From positions 1,550,001 to 1,614,000 of the forward strand of contig JAJFZO010000344.1 in assembly GCA_021397835.1 (NCBI GenBank): DNA of 64,000 bases, given 5' to 3'. Shown here piece after piece: positions 46,790-59,400 of this stretch (position 1 is the first letter of the stretch; each line of letters starts with the position of its first letter). Below the pieces are notes generated by a model. That model ran no database searches and was not told the origin of the DNA. It saw nothing but the letters and a program-made list of their open reading frames with translations. The translations under genes were made by a program, and so were the position numbers. This DNA is from Moringa oleifera. Lineage: Eukaryota > Streptophyta > Magnoliopsida > Brassicales > Moringaceae.

Positions 46790-49700
46790 TCTTAACCCAT
46801 ACCACTGCTCAAAATCTTCAAGCACTTTAAGTGGTTTTAAAGGAAGGACACACTTTGTGACTATATCTATTAGTTGTCTTTAGTTAAGATTTTCTTGAGC
46901 TTTATGCAGTCTTGTTTCACTTTTTCTTGAAAAAAGTGATACTTAACATCAAAATACTTAGTTCATTCATGATATACTAGGTTTTTACATAAATAAATGG
47001 TTAATTAGCTCTTTGAAAACATCATCAAATCCAAGCTATACATCTTCACCTCCTTTAATCGTCAAAGCAATCATACACCTTCTTTGAACCCTTCTGTTAT
47101 GGCTATATACTCAGCCTTCATAGTGAAAAGAGCTATGATCTATTAAAGTTATGTCTTCCAACTAATACAGCACCCCTCAAGCAAGAAAATAGAGGCTGGG
47201 AGTGACCTTATTTTCTTTCCATGACCAATGAAATCAGTATCAACACATCTAGAAAATCCTTGCTGGATGAGTCCCTCTTTGGCATATATAAATCTATAAC
47301 CCTTAGTTACATTGATATATCTTAGTAACCACTTCATTGCTTGCTAGTGTTTTTACCTAGATTGGCCATATATCTGCTAAAAAGGCTGATTACATAGCAT
47401 AAATCAGGCTCACTGCAGATCATAGCATACATGAGTGACTATTGCATTTGAGTAGGGTATATAGCTCATTTCTCTATTTTCTTCTTCTGAATGGGCAACT
47501 ATAGGCAGACAACTTGAAATGAGTTTTTAAGGGTTTGGTAATAGGGTTTGCTTGGTGTATGGAGAATTTTTCACCGCTTTTGTAGATAATCTTCTTGGAA
47601 GAGCTTGAGCCTCCTCTTAGTTCTATGTCTCTGAATTTCCATCCCCGAGATTCTTTTAGCTGGCCCTAGGTCCTTCATATCAAACTCCTCAGTTAGAATT
47701 TTCTTTACCATGCAAATTTGGTATTGGATACTGCTCATTATGAGTATGTCATCAACATAAAGTAAAACCAAGATAACATCCTTGCAGCCAGCATTCTTAT
47801 GATATATGCATGCATCATATGACTTTTCTTGAAGCTTTGACTCAACATGAAATTATCAAACCACCTATACCACTGCTTAAGGTATTTGCTTGAGCTCATA
47901 TAAATATTTTTTAAAAGGTAAACCTAGTTTTCCTTGCCTTTTGCCTCAATGCCTTCAGGTTGCTTTATGTAAATGGTTTCCAATGACTCTTCATGTGGGA
48001 ATGCAGTTTTTGAAAACCATTTGCTCCAATTCCCAATCCTCTAAGACTATCTTAACAAGGATCACCCTTTGGAGCTCAATATAATCAACTCCTTCAATCT
48101 GAGTGTAGCCTTTAGCTACTAACTTGCCTTCGAACCTCTTTGGAGCTCTTTCTGTTTCTTCTTCTTTGATCTTGTAAATCCACTTATAAGCCACTACCTT
48201 TTGCTTCTTAGGCCTTTTTACAAGCTTTTAAGTCTTATTCTTTTTTCGAAGAGGCAATCTCTTCCTTCATAGCATGCCACTATCCATTTTGTCTAGACAT
48301 AACATCTCTGATGTTTCTAAGTCCCTGATCCTCTTACATACTGTCAGCTATGTTAAGGGTATAAGTAATAAATTCTCCCTCAGCCAAGCTAGTGCTCGGC
48401 TCCTCACCAAAACTTGGTGATTGAATGATTATATAATCCCTATCTCAAGCCAATTGATATTGATGCAGTTGATCATGCTAATCCCCACACTGTAGTTGTT
48501 ACTGATCATCATTTACAGGGGCAATTTGCTGTTGCTTTCTTTATGACCTTAGGCCAATTCATTCAAAAACTCATTCAGTAGAGGCTTGAGATCCTTTTGA
48601 TTCTATCTCAACCCCATTAACTTCCCTATATTCCTCTAATGCTTCTGGATATTTATTACTGGCAACAACACCTCCTTGTTAAGCATATGGCAGAGAAGTC
48701 TCTTAGAATGTGATGTCTTTAATAATTAAAATCTTATAGACTTTTTCATTTTTTTTATACTGATTTTATATCCCTTCACTCCTTTAGGATAGCCAAGGAA
48801 AACTCCTTTTACTGTCCTTGGATTAAGCTTCCCTTCTCTTTGATGTGAAAAGGCAGCACACCCAAATACCCTAAAGTGACTGAGATTGAGGTCTTTTCTA
48901 GTCCATTTTTCTTGAGGTGTCTTCAAGTCTATGCCTTGAATGACATTTATTTATCAGTACACAGCTATGGTAGTTGCTTCCCCACAAAAACCCTTGCTAA
49001 GGCCAGAGGTGAATAACAAACGCCTCACCTTTCCGTGATGGTTTTATTCATCCTTTCAGCAACTCCATTCTTCTGCGAAGTATTCCACACTGTCCTCTGG
49101 CTCAAAATCCCATTCTTTTTACAATAAGTATCAAAAGATGAGCCGCAAAACTCTAAACCATTATCAATTCTCAAGGCTTTATTCTTTCTTCCACTTTGGT
49201 TCTCGATCAACACCTTTCATTTTTTAAACCTTTCAAAGCATTCATTTTTTGTTTTTAACATATACAATCATACCTTTCTTGAAATGTTGATGACAATAAA
49301 GAAGAAATACCTGTATCCACCATGGGTTAGAGTTACCTCTGGCATCCACAAATCTGAATGCACATAATCCAAAATTTTAGCTGAGTTATGCCCCCCAACT
49401 ATAGTAAACTTCAACCTTTGTTGCTTGGCCAACTAACACATACTGCCCATAGAAACCAAGATGTGAAGCTTTGTCCTTGCTTAACAGTCCTTGATTAATG
49501 AGGATTTAAAGCCCTTTCTCATTACAATGCCTAAGCTTTTTATGCTAATGTTGGGCTGTACCAAGTTCTTCTTTTGTAGCTGTTACTACTTCTCTCATCA
49601 TAACCTTGCCTTTAAGAATGTATAGGCCATTCTCTTTAATTCCTTTTAGGATCACCAAGGAACCTTTCAAGACTTTCAAAGTGCCTCTCTCTAGAGCATT

Positions 49701-49930
49701 CCTTATCATTCAAAGAGCTTAAGAAAAACAAGTTCCTTTTTGGTTGTGCCTTACTTCCTTCAAGATCTTGATGGTTCCATCTTTTGTCTCAAAAGCTATG
49801 GTTATAATGCCTTTAACTTCATAGGATTGATCATTCCTCATGATAACCCTTCCTCCATTTACCTCCTTATAGTCTTGAAACCACTCGGCCTTGAGACACA
49901 AGTGATAGGTGCAAGCTGAGTCAAGAATCT
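46790..49930 (-). pseudogene. copia Ic pol (protease to RNase H)
   Basis: Protease: ACTYHLCLKAEWFQDYKE near 49910, truncated just before it. Integrase at 49213-49025 has LRIDNGLEFCGSSF and KNGVAERMNKT, so the second Asp and the Glu of the D-D-E core are retained. It then reads HFRVFGCAAFSHQREGKLNP (48880) and GVFLGYPKGVKGY. RT: AYKWIYKIKEEE (48194) and, at 47771, VLLYVDDILIMSS with an intact YVDD, then EEFDMKDLGPAKRISGMEIQ. RNase H: MKWLLRYINVTKGYRFIYAK (47337) and on to about 46800. Stops and frameshifts separate these blocks, so it is not functional, but catalytic motifs are better kept than in Ia or Ib. Confidence 0.8.
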
Positions 49931-50061
49931 AGAAAATATCTCTACTTGACAAAAAACTATTAGTTTTCTCACTCTACTTTTGGAATGAGTTAGACTCGAA
50001 CATTGATGGCATGGTGAAGAAGACAACCAACTTTTGTCTTGTTCCTCTGTTTGTCAAAATA

Positions 50062-50074
50062 GGCTATGAAACCA
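50062..50074 (-). promoter_or_regulatory. copia Ic primer-binding site
   Basis: On the minus strand TGGTTTCATAGCC, 11 of 13 matches to TGGTATCAGAGCC. Position and strand fit the 5' end of Ic; gag-leader-like sequence lies at lower coordinates. Confidence 0.5.
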
Positions 50075-50079
50075 TATTA

Positions 50080-50345
50080 GATGGAAAAGCAAACTAGCAG
50101 ATCTTATGGGTAAGAAGATAATGTCTCTTTTCTTCTTTTTCTTAACCAACAAGACTTCATGCCGTGAGAAAATTAAAGAACTAGTTGAGATGTTGTTGAG
50201 AGCTCTGCTCTTCTCTGTAGAGTTCATGAATTTATCTAAAGGTATTATTAAATTAATACTTAAGGAATGCCTTAATAGTGGTCACAAAAAGGGACATGAA
50301 AAGAATCTATTAACTCTAAAATTAGGCCGATGGATCCTTTAGGAT
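50080..50345 (-). repeat. Possible 5' LTR end of copia Ic
   Basis: It lies directly 5' of the PBS in the element's orientation and ends at the phospholipase C exon region. I could not align it with the 3' LTR near 46.1-46.73 kb, which may be because different LTR parts survive. Confidence 0.3.
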
Positions 50346-50418
50346 TTTGTTGCTTATTTCTTTCTTAATTTCTTTTAAATGATATCAAAGTGTTAATGAT
50401 TGTATGATGATGATGCAG

Positions 50419-51020
50419 TTATCCATGGCTTAAATAGATCACCCACTTCAATGTCAGAGTATGAGCACTTATCAATTTTGGCAACAGTGAAGAAGCTCTT
50501 CAATCTCTCCTCACACTTCCTAATAAAGAGGGATCCATCTGCTGGATCCTTTGAAAACATAGTTCAATCTCAGAAAGAACCCCATAACTAATTGCCTAGG
50601 TCACTTGCTTAACCCAACTCTTCATCCTTCTTTTCATATTAAGAAAAAGGTTATTACCAGTGACTTTTTGGTATGATTTTTCTTTGATAGTTTAATGTTC
50701 TTTGTATGAACAGAGTAACTTTTAACATTGGTGAAGATCAAGGATGGTGAGGCAAATGAAAATGCCAAGCTGAGTGAATTCCATCAAGAGTTACTGTAAC
50801 TTGCAGCTATGTTGAAAGGTAAGAATATCTTAACTAGTTACCTAGAAAAAATTTGAAAGGCAATGACTGTGAGGGAATGGAAGGAGTACATGGAGGATGC
50901 AGTGAAACGTTTCGAAGAAGGAGGACGATATGCCTAGAAAATGGGAGTTAATGGAGAATAAATTATGAAAATGAAACCCTCACTCACCACCAGATTTTGG
51001 GACACTTCATTACGCATCAT
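50419..51020 (+). pseudogene. Non-specific phospholipase C (NPC) 3' exons, broken
   Basis: Plant NPC enzymes hydrolyse phosphatidylcholine and related lipids to diacylglycerol and a phospho-headgroup. An exon begins after a TGATGATGCAG acceptor at 50419 with [20 protein letters not shown], then [20 protein letters not shown] and [15 protein letters not shown]. This is the conserved T-S-E-Y-E-H, A-T-V-K-K-x-F, F-L-T-K-R-D, G-T-F-E region. A second exon starts near 50712 after a TGAACAG acceptor: VKIKDGEANENAKLSEFHQE, LAAMLKGKNILTSYLEKI, MTVREWKEYMEDAVKRFEEG and MKMKPSLTTRF, the NPC C terminus. Several in-frame stops break it. The N-terminal three quarters, including the catalytic phosphoesterase motifs, is absent. 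Copia Ic sits immediately upstream in antisense, possibly in the preceding intron. Confidence 0.75.
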
Positions 51021-52500
51021 TTCCTTTTAGGATCGAGAAAAAGAGAGATCAACAATGAAGATGATATCATTTCTTTTGTGTCTCTAAAGGTCGCTTGGTT
51101 CAAGAACATTTGAGAAATAAATATTTCTTATCTAAATGGGTGAAATGATAATTTGTTTAAAAAGTAAAGTATCTATTGAGTTGCATAAGAAGTCTGTTTG
51201 TATGTATGTACACATCAAAATCTGCATGCTAGAACCCTATCAAAATAGATAGATATGCAAGACTCTGTTGGGAAGTCCAATGGCTTGAAGCAGCTTGACA
51301 AAACTCGTAATTCCTTGGACTATTCCATTGAAGACTTGCTCATGGTTCCAGTTTTTATTGATTTACCTTAAAAAGTGATGAAAAATTAATATTATTTGAG
51401 TAATTATCTATAATTATCGAACTGTAAAATGCAATTATGTAGTGGAATGTTATAGCAATAAGTTAAATAGGGCTACAGATGAAAAAGAATAATATCAGCA
51501 ATTGTTATAGAGTACACATAGGATAATGATGTCTATTGAGGTAGTGCAACAAAAGGAGAAGCAAAAGCTAACAAGTCAGAGGTGAAACAGAATTGATAAT
51601 AGGTATGTCTTTTAATGTTTTGTTGGCTTAGGATTTGCATGATTTATGCATTTAATAACAATTGGTATTTGATCACAAGGAAAGTTTATTATCATTCTTT
51701 ATAATAATAAGATTGATTTTAAGTTCTATTCTTTATCCTTAATATATTTATTGTTTGAAGTGTAATGAAAGGAGGTTGGAATAGGTAAAGAAGAAATTTT
51801 TAGATGGGACCAAAAGAATAGTTTTTTTATGCATTTGATTTAAAGTGATTTAGTATTTTTGATTTATAGTACTGCCATAGGGAAAGGGAAAGGGAATATA
51901 TCATAGAGCAAACTAACATAATTGACCTAAAAAGGTGGAAGATTAACATTCTAGCCCATTCAAACTATCCAGGAAAACTTGATTCTTCCTTTTTTTCTTG
52001 AAAAATGTGGGAAGATACCTACCATGATGAAAAACAACACATTACAATTAAATTTTATTTTAAATTGTATTATTAATATGCACATTCTTATTTGTTTTTT
52101 TATATTTAATAGATTCTTAATGCATTGAGTATTCATACAGGTGTTTAAAAGAATGATAAAAATCTAGTGTCTGAATCTTCCCATGGTAAGTATTATTTTT
52201 GTTCCTATGAAATATTTATATTTTGTGCATGTTCTTACATATATTTCTCATCTTCAAGTCACACAATTTGAACTAACTATCATTTGTTGAGATTGACAAA
52301 GTGATATTTTGTGGAGTTAGTGTATTAACTTTTAACTCTTTAAATTTAGGAGCATTAGTGAACTTTTCATATGAAAGTATATTTTTATTAAATGACTATT
52401 TGATATTTGAATTTTTTTGTTATGTAAGAAAATGATATAGATAATATTTTAGTTGTGAATGAGCAAATTTGTTTTAATTACATTGTGAGTTACAAGTTTA
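51021..52500. other. Downstream of the NPC remnant, mostly non-coding
   Basis: A+T-rich sequence. The only coding-like piece is at about 51256-51365 on the plus strand (DSVGKSNGLKQLDKTRNS, LDYSIEDLLMVPVFIDLP), not identified. No repeat structure recognised. Confidence 0.4.
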
Positions 52501-52539
52501 AGAATTTTGTATTTTAATTGTAATTTTTTTAAAAATAGT

Positions 52540-53312
52540 AATAATTTATTGATGATAGCTAAATGATTTTTTTTTTGCCGTTTTTATTCAATCATCAATA
52601 AATAATTAATAATTTATATTCATTTTAGCGATAACTATTCAATGATCGGTATACTACTATTTGTAATCATTTTTGTGTCAAATGTTAATTGTCTTAACAA
52701 ATTTATAGTTTGGTTTATATTGATAATTATATTAATATTTAATAGTAAAAATTTAATTGTTAATTATCGAAAAGAATGAAGTCCAACTTGCTTTTAATAG
52801 CAATTGTTAATTTTTTAATAATTACCTCTAAATACATAGATATTTAGCGGTAATTATTAATTACCATTAAATATATAGACATTTAGTGATAATTGGTAAT
52901 TGCCATAAATAAAATAAAAGTTAATATGCTTTTAGTAAAAAATTTTATTTGCCTTAATAATTGCCATTAAATAACCAGACGTTTTGCAGTAATTGATAAT
53001 TGTCACAAACAACACAAATATCAATTTATTTTTAGCGACAATATATAATTATCATGAACAAAATGAATGCCAATATATTTTTAGTAGCATTTATCAATTG
53101 CCTTTAACAACTGCTAGTAATAATATAGATTTTTAGTAATAATTATATTATATATTTACCAACAATCATGATAATTGTCGCCATAAGGTTTCTCAACCCC
53201 AACTACGTTAACTTTTGAACAGTGATTGATAAAGACTTTAGTGGCAACTGCAATTACCGCTAGAACTCAAAATAAGCATCGTTAAAACTCTTTCATGTTG
53301 TAGTATGATTAT
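52540..53312 (+). mobile_element. CACTA-like terminus, family 3
   Basis: The right edge reads CTCTTTCATGTTGTAGTA, the inverse complement of TACTACAACATGAAAGAG: a CACTA terminal inverted repeat with its first base changed. The 750 bases before it are full of degenerate repeats around TAATTGATAATTGTCA, AATTACCATTAAATA and TTTAGCGGTAATT in both orientations, i.e. subterminal repeats. The element abuts copia Id in the middle of its pre-integrase coding region. No gene and no opposite end were found, so it is a fragment or non-autonomous copy. Confidence 0.65.
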
Positions 53313-53930
53313 TAAGGATTAGAAGCCCTTCCTCACTACATTGCCTCAACCTTCTATGTTAAAGCTGGGTTGCACTAAGTTTTTCTTCAGCTACTATTTC
53401 TCCTATCACAACTTTGCCTTTAAGAATGTATAGACAATTCTCTTTAATTCTTTTTGGGATCACCAAGAAACCTTTCAAGACTTTAAAGGTACCTTTCTAG
53501 AGTATCGCTTATCATCCAAAGAGCTTAAAGAAATCAAGTTCCTCTTTAGTTGAGGCAAATACCTCATTTCCTTTAAGATCTTGATGGTTCCATCTTTTAG
53601 CTTTTATGTGGTTCCAATGCCTTTAACTTTATAGGATTGATCATTCCCCATGATAACCATTCCTCCATTTACCTCTTTATAGTCTTAGAACCACTTAGCC
53701 TTAGAACATATGTGATAGGTGTAAGGCAAGTCAAGAATCCATTCATTTGAGACTTTAAATTTTGTCACAGCTAGCACATCACCTTTTTTTTCAAGGGAAT
53801 CTGCAGCCACGGCTGCATGTGTCTCATTGGTGGGTTACTCACCTTGATTCTTCTTAAACTCTCTACAAAACCTCTTAATATGGATAAAGTTCCCATAAAA
53901 GGATCAATTCCAATAGTATGCTTGATTTTT
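53313..53930 (-). pseudogene. copia Id gag end, protease and start of pre-integrase
   Basis: The minus strand reads HIKRFCREFKKNQG-like zinc-knuckle sequence near 53870, then AADSLEKKGDVLAVTKFKVS and EWILDLPYTYHICSKAKWF, where the protease D-S-G has become D-L-P. It continues with GGMVIMGNDQSYKVKGIG and YLPQLKRNLISLSSLDDK. It is cut at 53313 by the CACTA-like family 3 terminus in the middle of the region that corresponds to 49495-49530 of Ic. It is also cut at about 53930 inside gag. The rest of the element is not in the window. Confidence 0.75.
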
Positions 53931-55884
53931 TATCACTTTTTTTTCATGCTTTTGCAATTAAGATTTGTTATGGATGGTAAGATTTCAGGTGCACTACTTT
54001 TCAATTTTTCTTATTTTCATATCCTCTAAAACCAGACCAAGAAGTCGATACTTATGCAAAAACAGTTGTAAATGCTATTGGACTATTTTGTGATTCTTTA
54101 AGGAAATTGGCGACAAGGATGCAAAACCTATGATTTGTCCTAGTAGTGGTGGCCATGTTGTTATGTCTTATTACTATTCTTGATTGTTCCTAAAACTAAG
54201 TATGGATGTGTTGTTTTCATGCTGCCATGGTTGGGAAGAACCATAGCTGACACCACAAATTCTAGACTACAATAATTTAGCTCCTTGAACCACATAAGGT
54301 TGATATTCAGTTTATATTAAATGCCATCAATGACTACCTTAATGTCAAGGTATGTAATGACACCATTATGGTCCCCTATTTTGCATATATGTGTGTATAA
54401 TTGCTTTATAATTTTATTGGCTATGAAGCTTCTTGGTACCAATTTTCTCACTCCCTAAACCAAAAGGGAAAAAGAGCTTATTTTAAGCTATTGATCATAT
54501 GAGCTTACTAGACATCCATGATTGCACAAGCAAGCCTGGTGATTGATTAAATTATTACATGCTCTTGAGTAAGCTATCTAAAGTGATCATTAACACGTGC
54601 AAGGTGATACTGTGGTAGTGGGACCTATAATAATGAATCGTGATTGCACGCTAGGGTGTGGGTGTCAATGTGGGTATGGATTGGTTCAAGTAGGTTTTGT
54701 GCCCATGTGCATCAGGATGAGAATGATTCGTATCTAGTTATTTTTCAAAATTAGGCTTGGTCTTATGTGAGCAATGCGATGGGCTGATCCTACAGATGGA
54801 CTATTGTTAAGATTACATTTTGTTTGAACTACAATAGGCAAGAAGGCTATGGATTTAAATGCTACTTAGTCCCTAGGTCCTAAAACTATTCACCTATTTG
54901 GAATTTGCAACTTACAACTGTTTTGAAGGTTGTGAGGAGTGAGAAAATTGGCTACCATAGGTCAGGTTGGTTTCTGTCGATCTATTTTTAGATTTTAAGA
55001 ATTTTCATTTTAATAATTTCCTCTTGCTTAATGATTTATTAGTGGTTTCTTCTTGTTTAATGATTTGTTGGTTTGAGTAGTTTTCATACTTGAAAAATAA
55101 ATATATGCATTCTTATTAATATTTCTCTTTGAATTGAAATCATGTTTCTTATAAATATTCTCTTTGAATTAAAATCATGTTTCTTATAAATATTCTAATG
55201 TACTTGTAACTAATAACTAAACATGTTGTATTCATACATATTAATGTTGTGACATATAATTGATTAGTGCCTCCTTTCCCTTTAAGTGTTATGTTTATTT
55301 GTTTTGAGATGTTACATTTGGACTAAGCAATATTCTTTGAGCGTAATTTATTGAAATATGATATTTGATTGCCCGGTGAACACAGTATCTTATGTATCAT
55401 TCTAGATCCCTATAAAGATGGATGTGCTTGCTTAATGAAATAAAAATTGGAAAGAAAAGGAAATTGGAATTATGAGCTTTGTGTCATCTATTATTATAGT
55501 TAATGGTCTCGGAGCTTTCAAAAGGCTTATGATATGTTGATCGTGTTTGAACACGTTTTTTTCAAAAAGTTACATCGAACAATAAAGTTGAATGATCAAA
55601 GCAGAAGTCAGTGGACCAACATGGGATATGTTATGAGTGCCAGATTGGTAGTAGTAGAGTCAATATAATATTGTCATAACTGAAGGCTGATAATTCGAAG
55701 GTACAGAAAAAGTGAAGAATTAACTCGAAGGCAAATCAAAATCTGACCTATCAATGCAAGGATAAGTCATATTCTTGGTAAAATAACAAGAATACCATCC
55801 AAACAGCTATTAAAACATATTCACATGTATATTTTAGATAAGCTACTCATTCATTAGCAAAAGGCTTGTTAAATCCTATATTGA
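53931..55884. other. Unassigned, mostly non-coding
   Basis: A short plus-strand piece at 54031-54117 reads EVDTYAKTVVNAIGLF and CDSLRKLATRMQ and looks coding, but no family is recognised. A 30-base direct repeat (AAATCATGTTTCTTATAAAT near 55136 and 55172) is the only repeat seen. Confidence 0.35.
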
Positions 55885-56100
55885 CACTACAACAAATAAA
55901 AGCTTTAATGATAGTTAAAAATGGCTTTTAATGACAATTATAAAACTATCATTAAAAAGGGAGAGATTTTAATGACAGTTCAATAACTGTCGTTAAAAGC
56001 CTTAACTTTTAATGACAGTTCTAATAGACTATCGTTAAAGAGGACCTTTAATGATAGTTATGATAGAACTATCATTAAAAAGGTCATTAAAGGTATTTTT
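55885..56100 (-). repeat. CACTA copy B terminal inverted repeat and subterminal repeats
   Basis: After CACTACAACA, the motif TTTAATGACAGTT and its complement AACTATCATTAAA occur repeatedly in both orientations (for example 55905, 55955, 56013 and 56080). They match 870-1135 of copy A. These are the expected binding sites of the element's TNP1-like protein and transposase. Confidence 0.8.
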
Positions 56101-56477
56101 TTATTAATTTCGAAATAAATACAAAATCTATATATTCAAATTATCCAAAACCTGCATATATAAAATTTTTCATCTCTTCCACATCAACTTTATACATCAA
56201 TACAATTTTTTATAATATGCAACCAAAATTTTCCTATTATACACTTCAATACCATTCTCATTAAGATCGTCATTACTTTTTTCATGTTTGAAAATACTCA
56301 AAATAATCCAATATAAAAAGGTAATAAAAGATGAATAAAACAAAAGAAAAAAAATTTGATGTCATAATTGAACTCTATATGTACAATACATGAGTTTAAA
56401 TATACATTATCATATGCAATCCTAAAAATTCAACTACACAAATTCAGTGATGTTCAGTGTACTAAAATCTTCAAGGT

Positions 56478-59400
56478 TCAACTTTCTAATATGGCACTCC
56501 AAAGAAATTGTCTAACCTCTTTTTTAACTTCATTAATATTCGATGGGTGTAAGTATCCATATCTACTAACTATATTTATTAAAAAAAATAGTCCAATTAA
56601 AACTTTTAATAAGCACATCAATTAATTACTTAAGTATTTACGTAAGTAAATGCTTAAAAACTTACCATTTTCGCATATGGGATATTTCTATCACGTACTA
56701 TCAATGATGTCCCTTAAAAATTTCGTAATATAATATCCACACTCAGTATTTGAAGGCTAATATGGACACTGCATTAAAAAATTTCAATTATTATATTTTT
56801 TACAAAATAAATAAAACTAACATCACATATAGGTTTAAATATACATACTTTAACAAGAATACTGTTAGGAATGCACCTAGTGCTTGATTCTTTGAAAACT
56901 TGGAACAATTTCAAAAAGCTGCCAATAGAAAATAATCAATATTCTTAAGAGTTTAAAAAAAAAATACATGCTAACATAAATGAAAACATTTTCACTTATG
57001 TAGACATAAGTTGATCTAGTTCTTAACGAGATCCATGGTTCAAAGGATCGAAAATACTATACACAAAATTACAAATTTTCACAACCACCAATAACTAATA
57101 CTGCCTACATTATAAAAAATAAATGTTAAAAATATTGTGAACAAAACTATTAATAATTTTAACTAGTATTATAACTTACCACAAGTGATAAGAAAATATC
57201 ACTACACCTCTGTCACATGGATCTATCATTCTATTGGCTACGTGACGGTCTTGGGTGTCTATACTTATAGACATTTCATATGACAATGTTGACGGATCAG
57301 CAAATACAAAATACTTTCTCAATTCAAGTGCAGTTAAATCTGTATAAAGTTTACTAAAACAATCAAAATATAAAAATGACGTAGCCAAATAATAATAATT
57401 AAATAAAAATTCAAAAGACATACGTACACAATGTAAGCTTGAATAATGGTGACACTTAGCTCCTCTATGTGACAAAATTGCATGATATCTTCTCAAGCCA
57501 CAAATACATGTCCATCAGAAGCAAAGACTTTCGTAAAAGATATGTGTATTACTTCATTAGGTGCCATCACCTTATTGACATAATTATATATCCTCTGTAA
57601 TCTTCGTGGTAGCCCTACGAAAGATACTCGTTGCGATGATTGTGGTTTTATCAGTGTTGGTGCTCTCTTAATTGGCAACTTACTTTGTTGCTTTATAGTC
57701 GATAGCTAAAAAAAATTTTGCAAACTTAATTGATAATAATAGGGTGACTTTATAAAATATGTTTACTAAAAACATTACCTCATGTGTACCAACAGTGACC
57801 CAATCTCGAGGCCAAGCGACAATTGAATCGAGTGCAAAAAAAAAATATTTGTCAATCCACTGTCTGGGTTTGGGTAAGGCAACTGTGCATCACCATGAAT
57901 AGCTACGTATACTATCACCTAACCATCACCAGAAAATAATGGACGACCATGGATGATCTGATTAGGAGTATGATCCGTGAAGATCACCCCACTTGCCACT
58001 ATATAGTCTGATGACTGGATGAACATATGGCATGGCTCATACTACAATGATCCAAAAAAAAAACAAAAACAAAAGTTACGTTCATAATATTATTAATGTC
58101 ATATCTATTATGATTAACATGTAACATACTTTGTTGTCTTGTGGAGCCAATGCATGTGCAGGTGCTGGTGCTGTGACTAGCATAGGTGATTGAGGTATTG
58201 AATATTCTTCTTTATCTAATAATCTAGTTATATTATTGCTAGCTTTACTCGAACGAAATTGCATTCCAGATTTTTCTTACTAGATATCATCAGTTTTGTT
58301 CGTAACATTGTTTGTCAAAACTTCTTTATACTTTATGAACCATCTCATCATCTCTGCTAATTGTTGTTGATCTAATTGCATACCCTGAATGACAGTCAAC
58401 TTTTTGGGCTTCCCAAAATAAGATGGGATAGTTACCCCGGATCATTGACCTTTAACGCGTCCAAGGTGCTCAGGTGTACCAAGAGCTTTTGTCAGTGCAT
58501 CTTCTAGACTGAAGTTTATAAATTTACCTTGTGTGCTCTGTGTCATCAACTCATCCTACAATTTCAAAAATAAAATTAATCAATGAATATGAAATTTATT
58601 ACCATAAATGCTATAAAAAAGTTGAATTATACTTATAATTTTTTTCCACACAGTCGGCTTGCATCATTCATATATTCTCTTTTTTTATTATGTCGTGAAG
58701 CCTTCCACAAGAAGGCATTATCAATTTAAGCATCCATACCCAATGCTTGTTTCTGTTTTTAACATAAAAAGTGAACATGTTAGATTTTTAAAATGTACTA
58801 CCAAATGAATATATTATCAATTATAAACATAATAAATGAAAAAAAAACTTACAAGTTCATTCTTCAGCCCTACAAATCCCTTTCTAGATAAATGATGGTC
58901 ATACACATTCTTCTTTCTTTTCTCTTTTACTATTTGTCTCTTTTGCTGTAAGATCAATACACATTAACATTTGAAGAAAATTGAATAAACAAAAATTTTA
59001 CTAACTATAAATGCATACCTAAAACTCTTCTATTATACGAGAGTTCACAAAGTCCTGCCACAACCCAACATCTAAGACACTACTATATTCTTTAGGTGGA
59101 AATGATAGAAATTTCAAGTCATCAATGTGAAGGAATATGTGATTTGATATAAGATTGGTCTTGAAGTTCCTCCATTTGTTTGCAGTAGACTAAAGTACGT
59201 ACCTCTTCATGCTCGCATCAATATTATACATCTCCTACAATGTATTTATAAAAAAAGTGGATTGGTACAAATCAAATTAATTGGCAATAAACTAATTGAA
59301 AAACAATAATACTTTGTGTTTCATTTAACTTACCAATATTGTCTCCCAAATCTTATTTTTCATTTCAATGCTTATAGAATGCCAATTCATGATATTTATG

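Larger units (their letters stand above)
46100..50090 (-). mobile_element. Ty1/copia element Ic
   Basis: The most informative subfamily-I copy. From high to low coordinates it shows a PBS (50074-50062), a short leader and gag start region, a deletion of most of gag, then protease, pre-integrase, integrase, RT, RNase H, polypurine tract and 3' LTR (starting TGTTGGATCA at 46730). The lower limit of the LTR is uncertain (46100-46550). 5' LTR sequence probably extends above 50080 towards 50345, but no LTR pair could be aligned. It ends next to phospholipase C exons. Confidence 0.8.

Noticed and set aside
57493..57678. Separate small gene starting MPIKRAPTLIKPQ
   Set aside because: It is exon 7 of the TNP1/Ulp1-like gene: the frame continues after one stop with EELSVTIIQAYIVY and neighbours match the same protein family.
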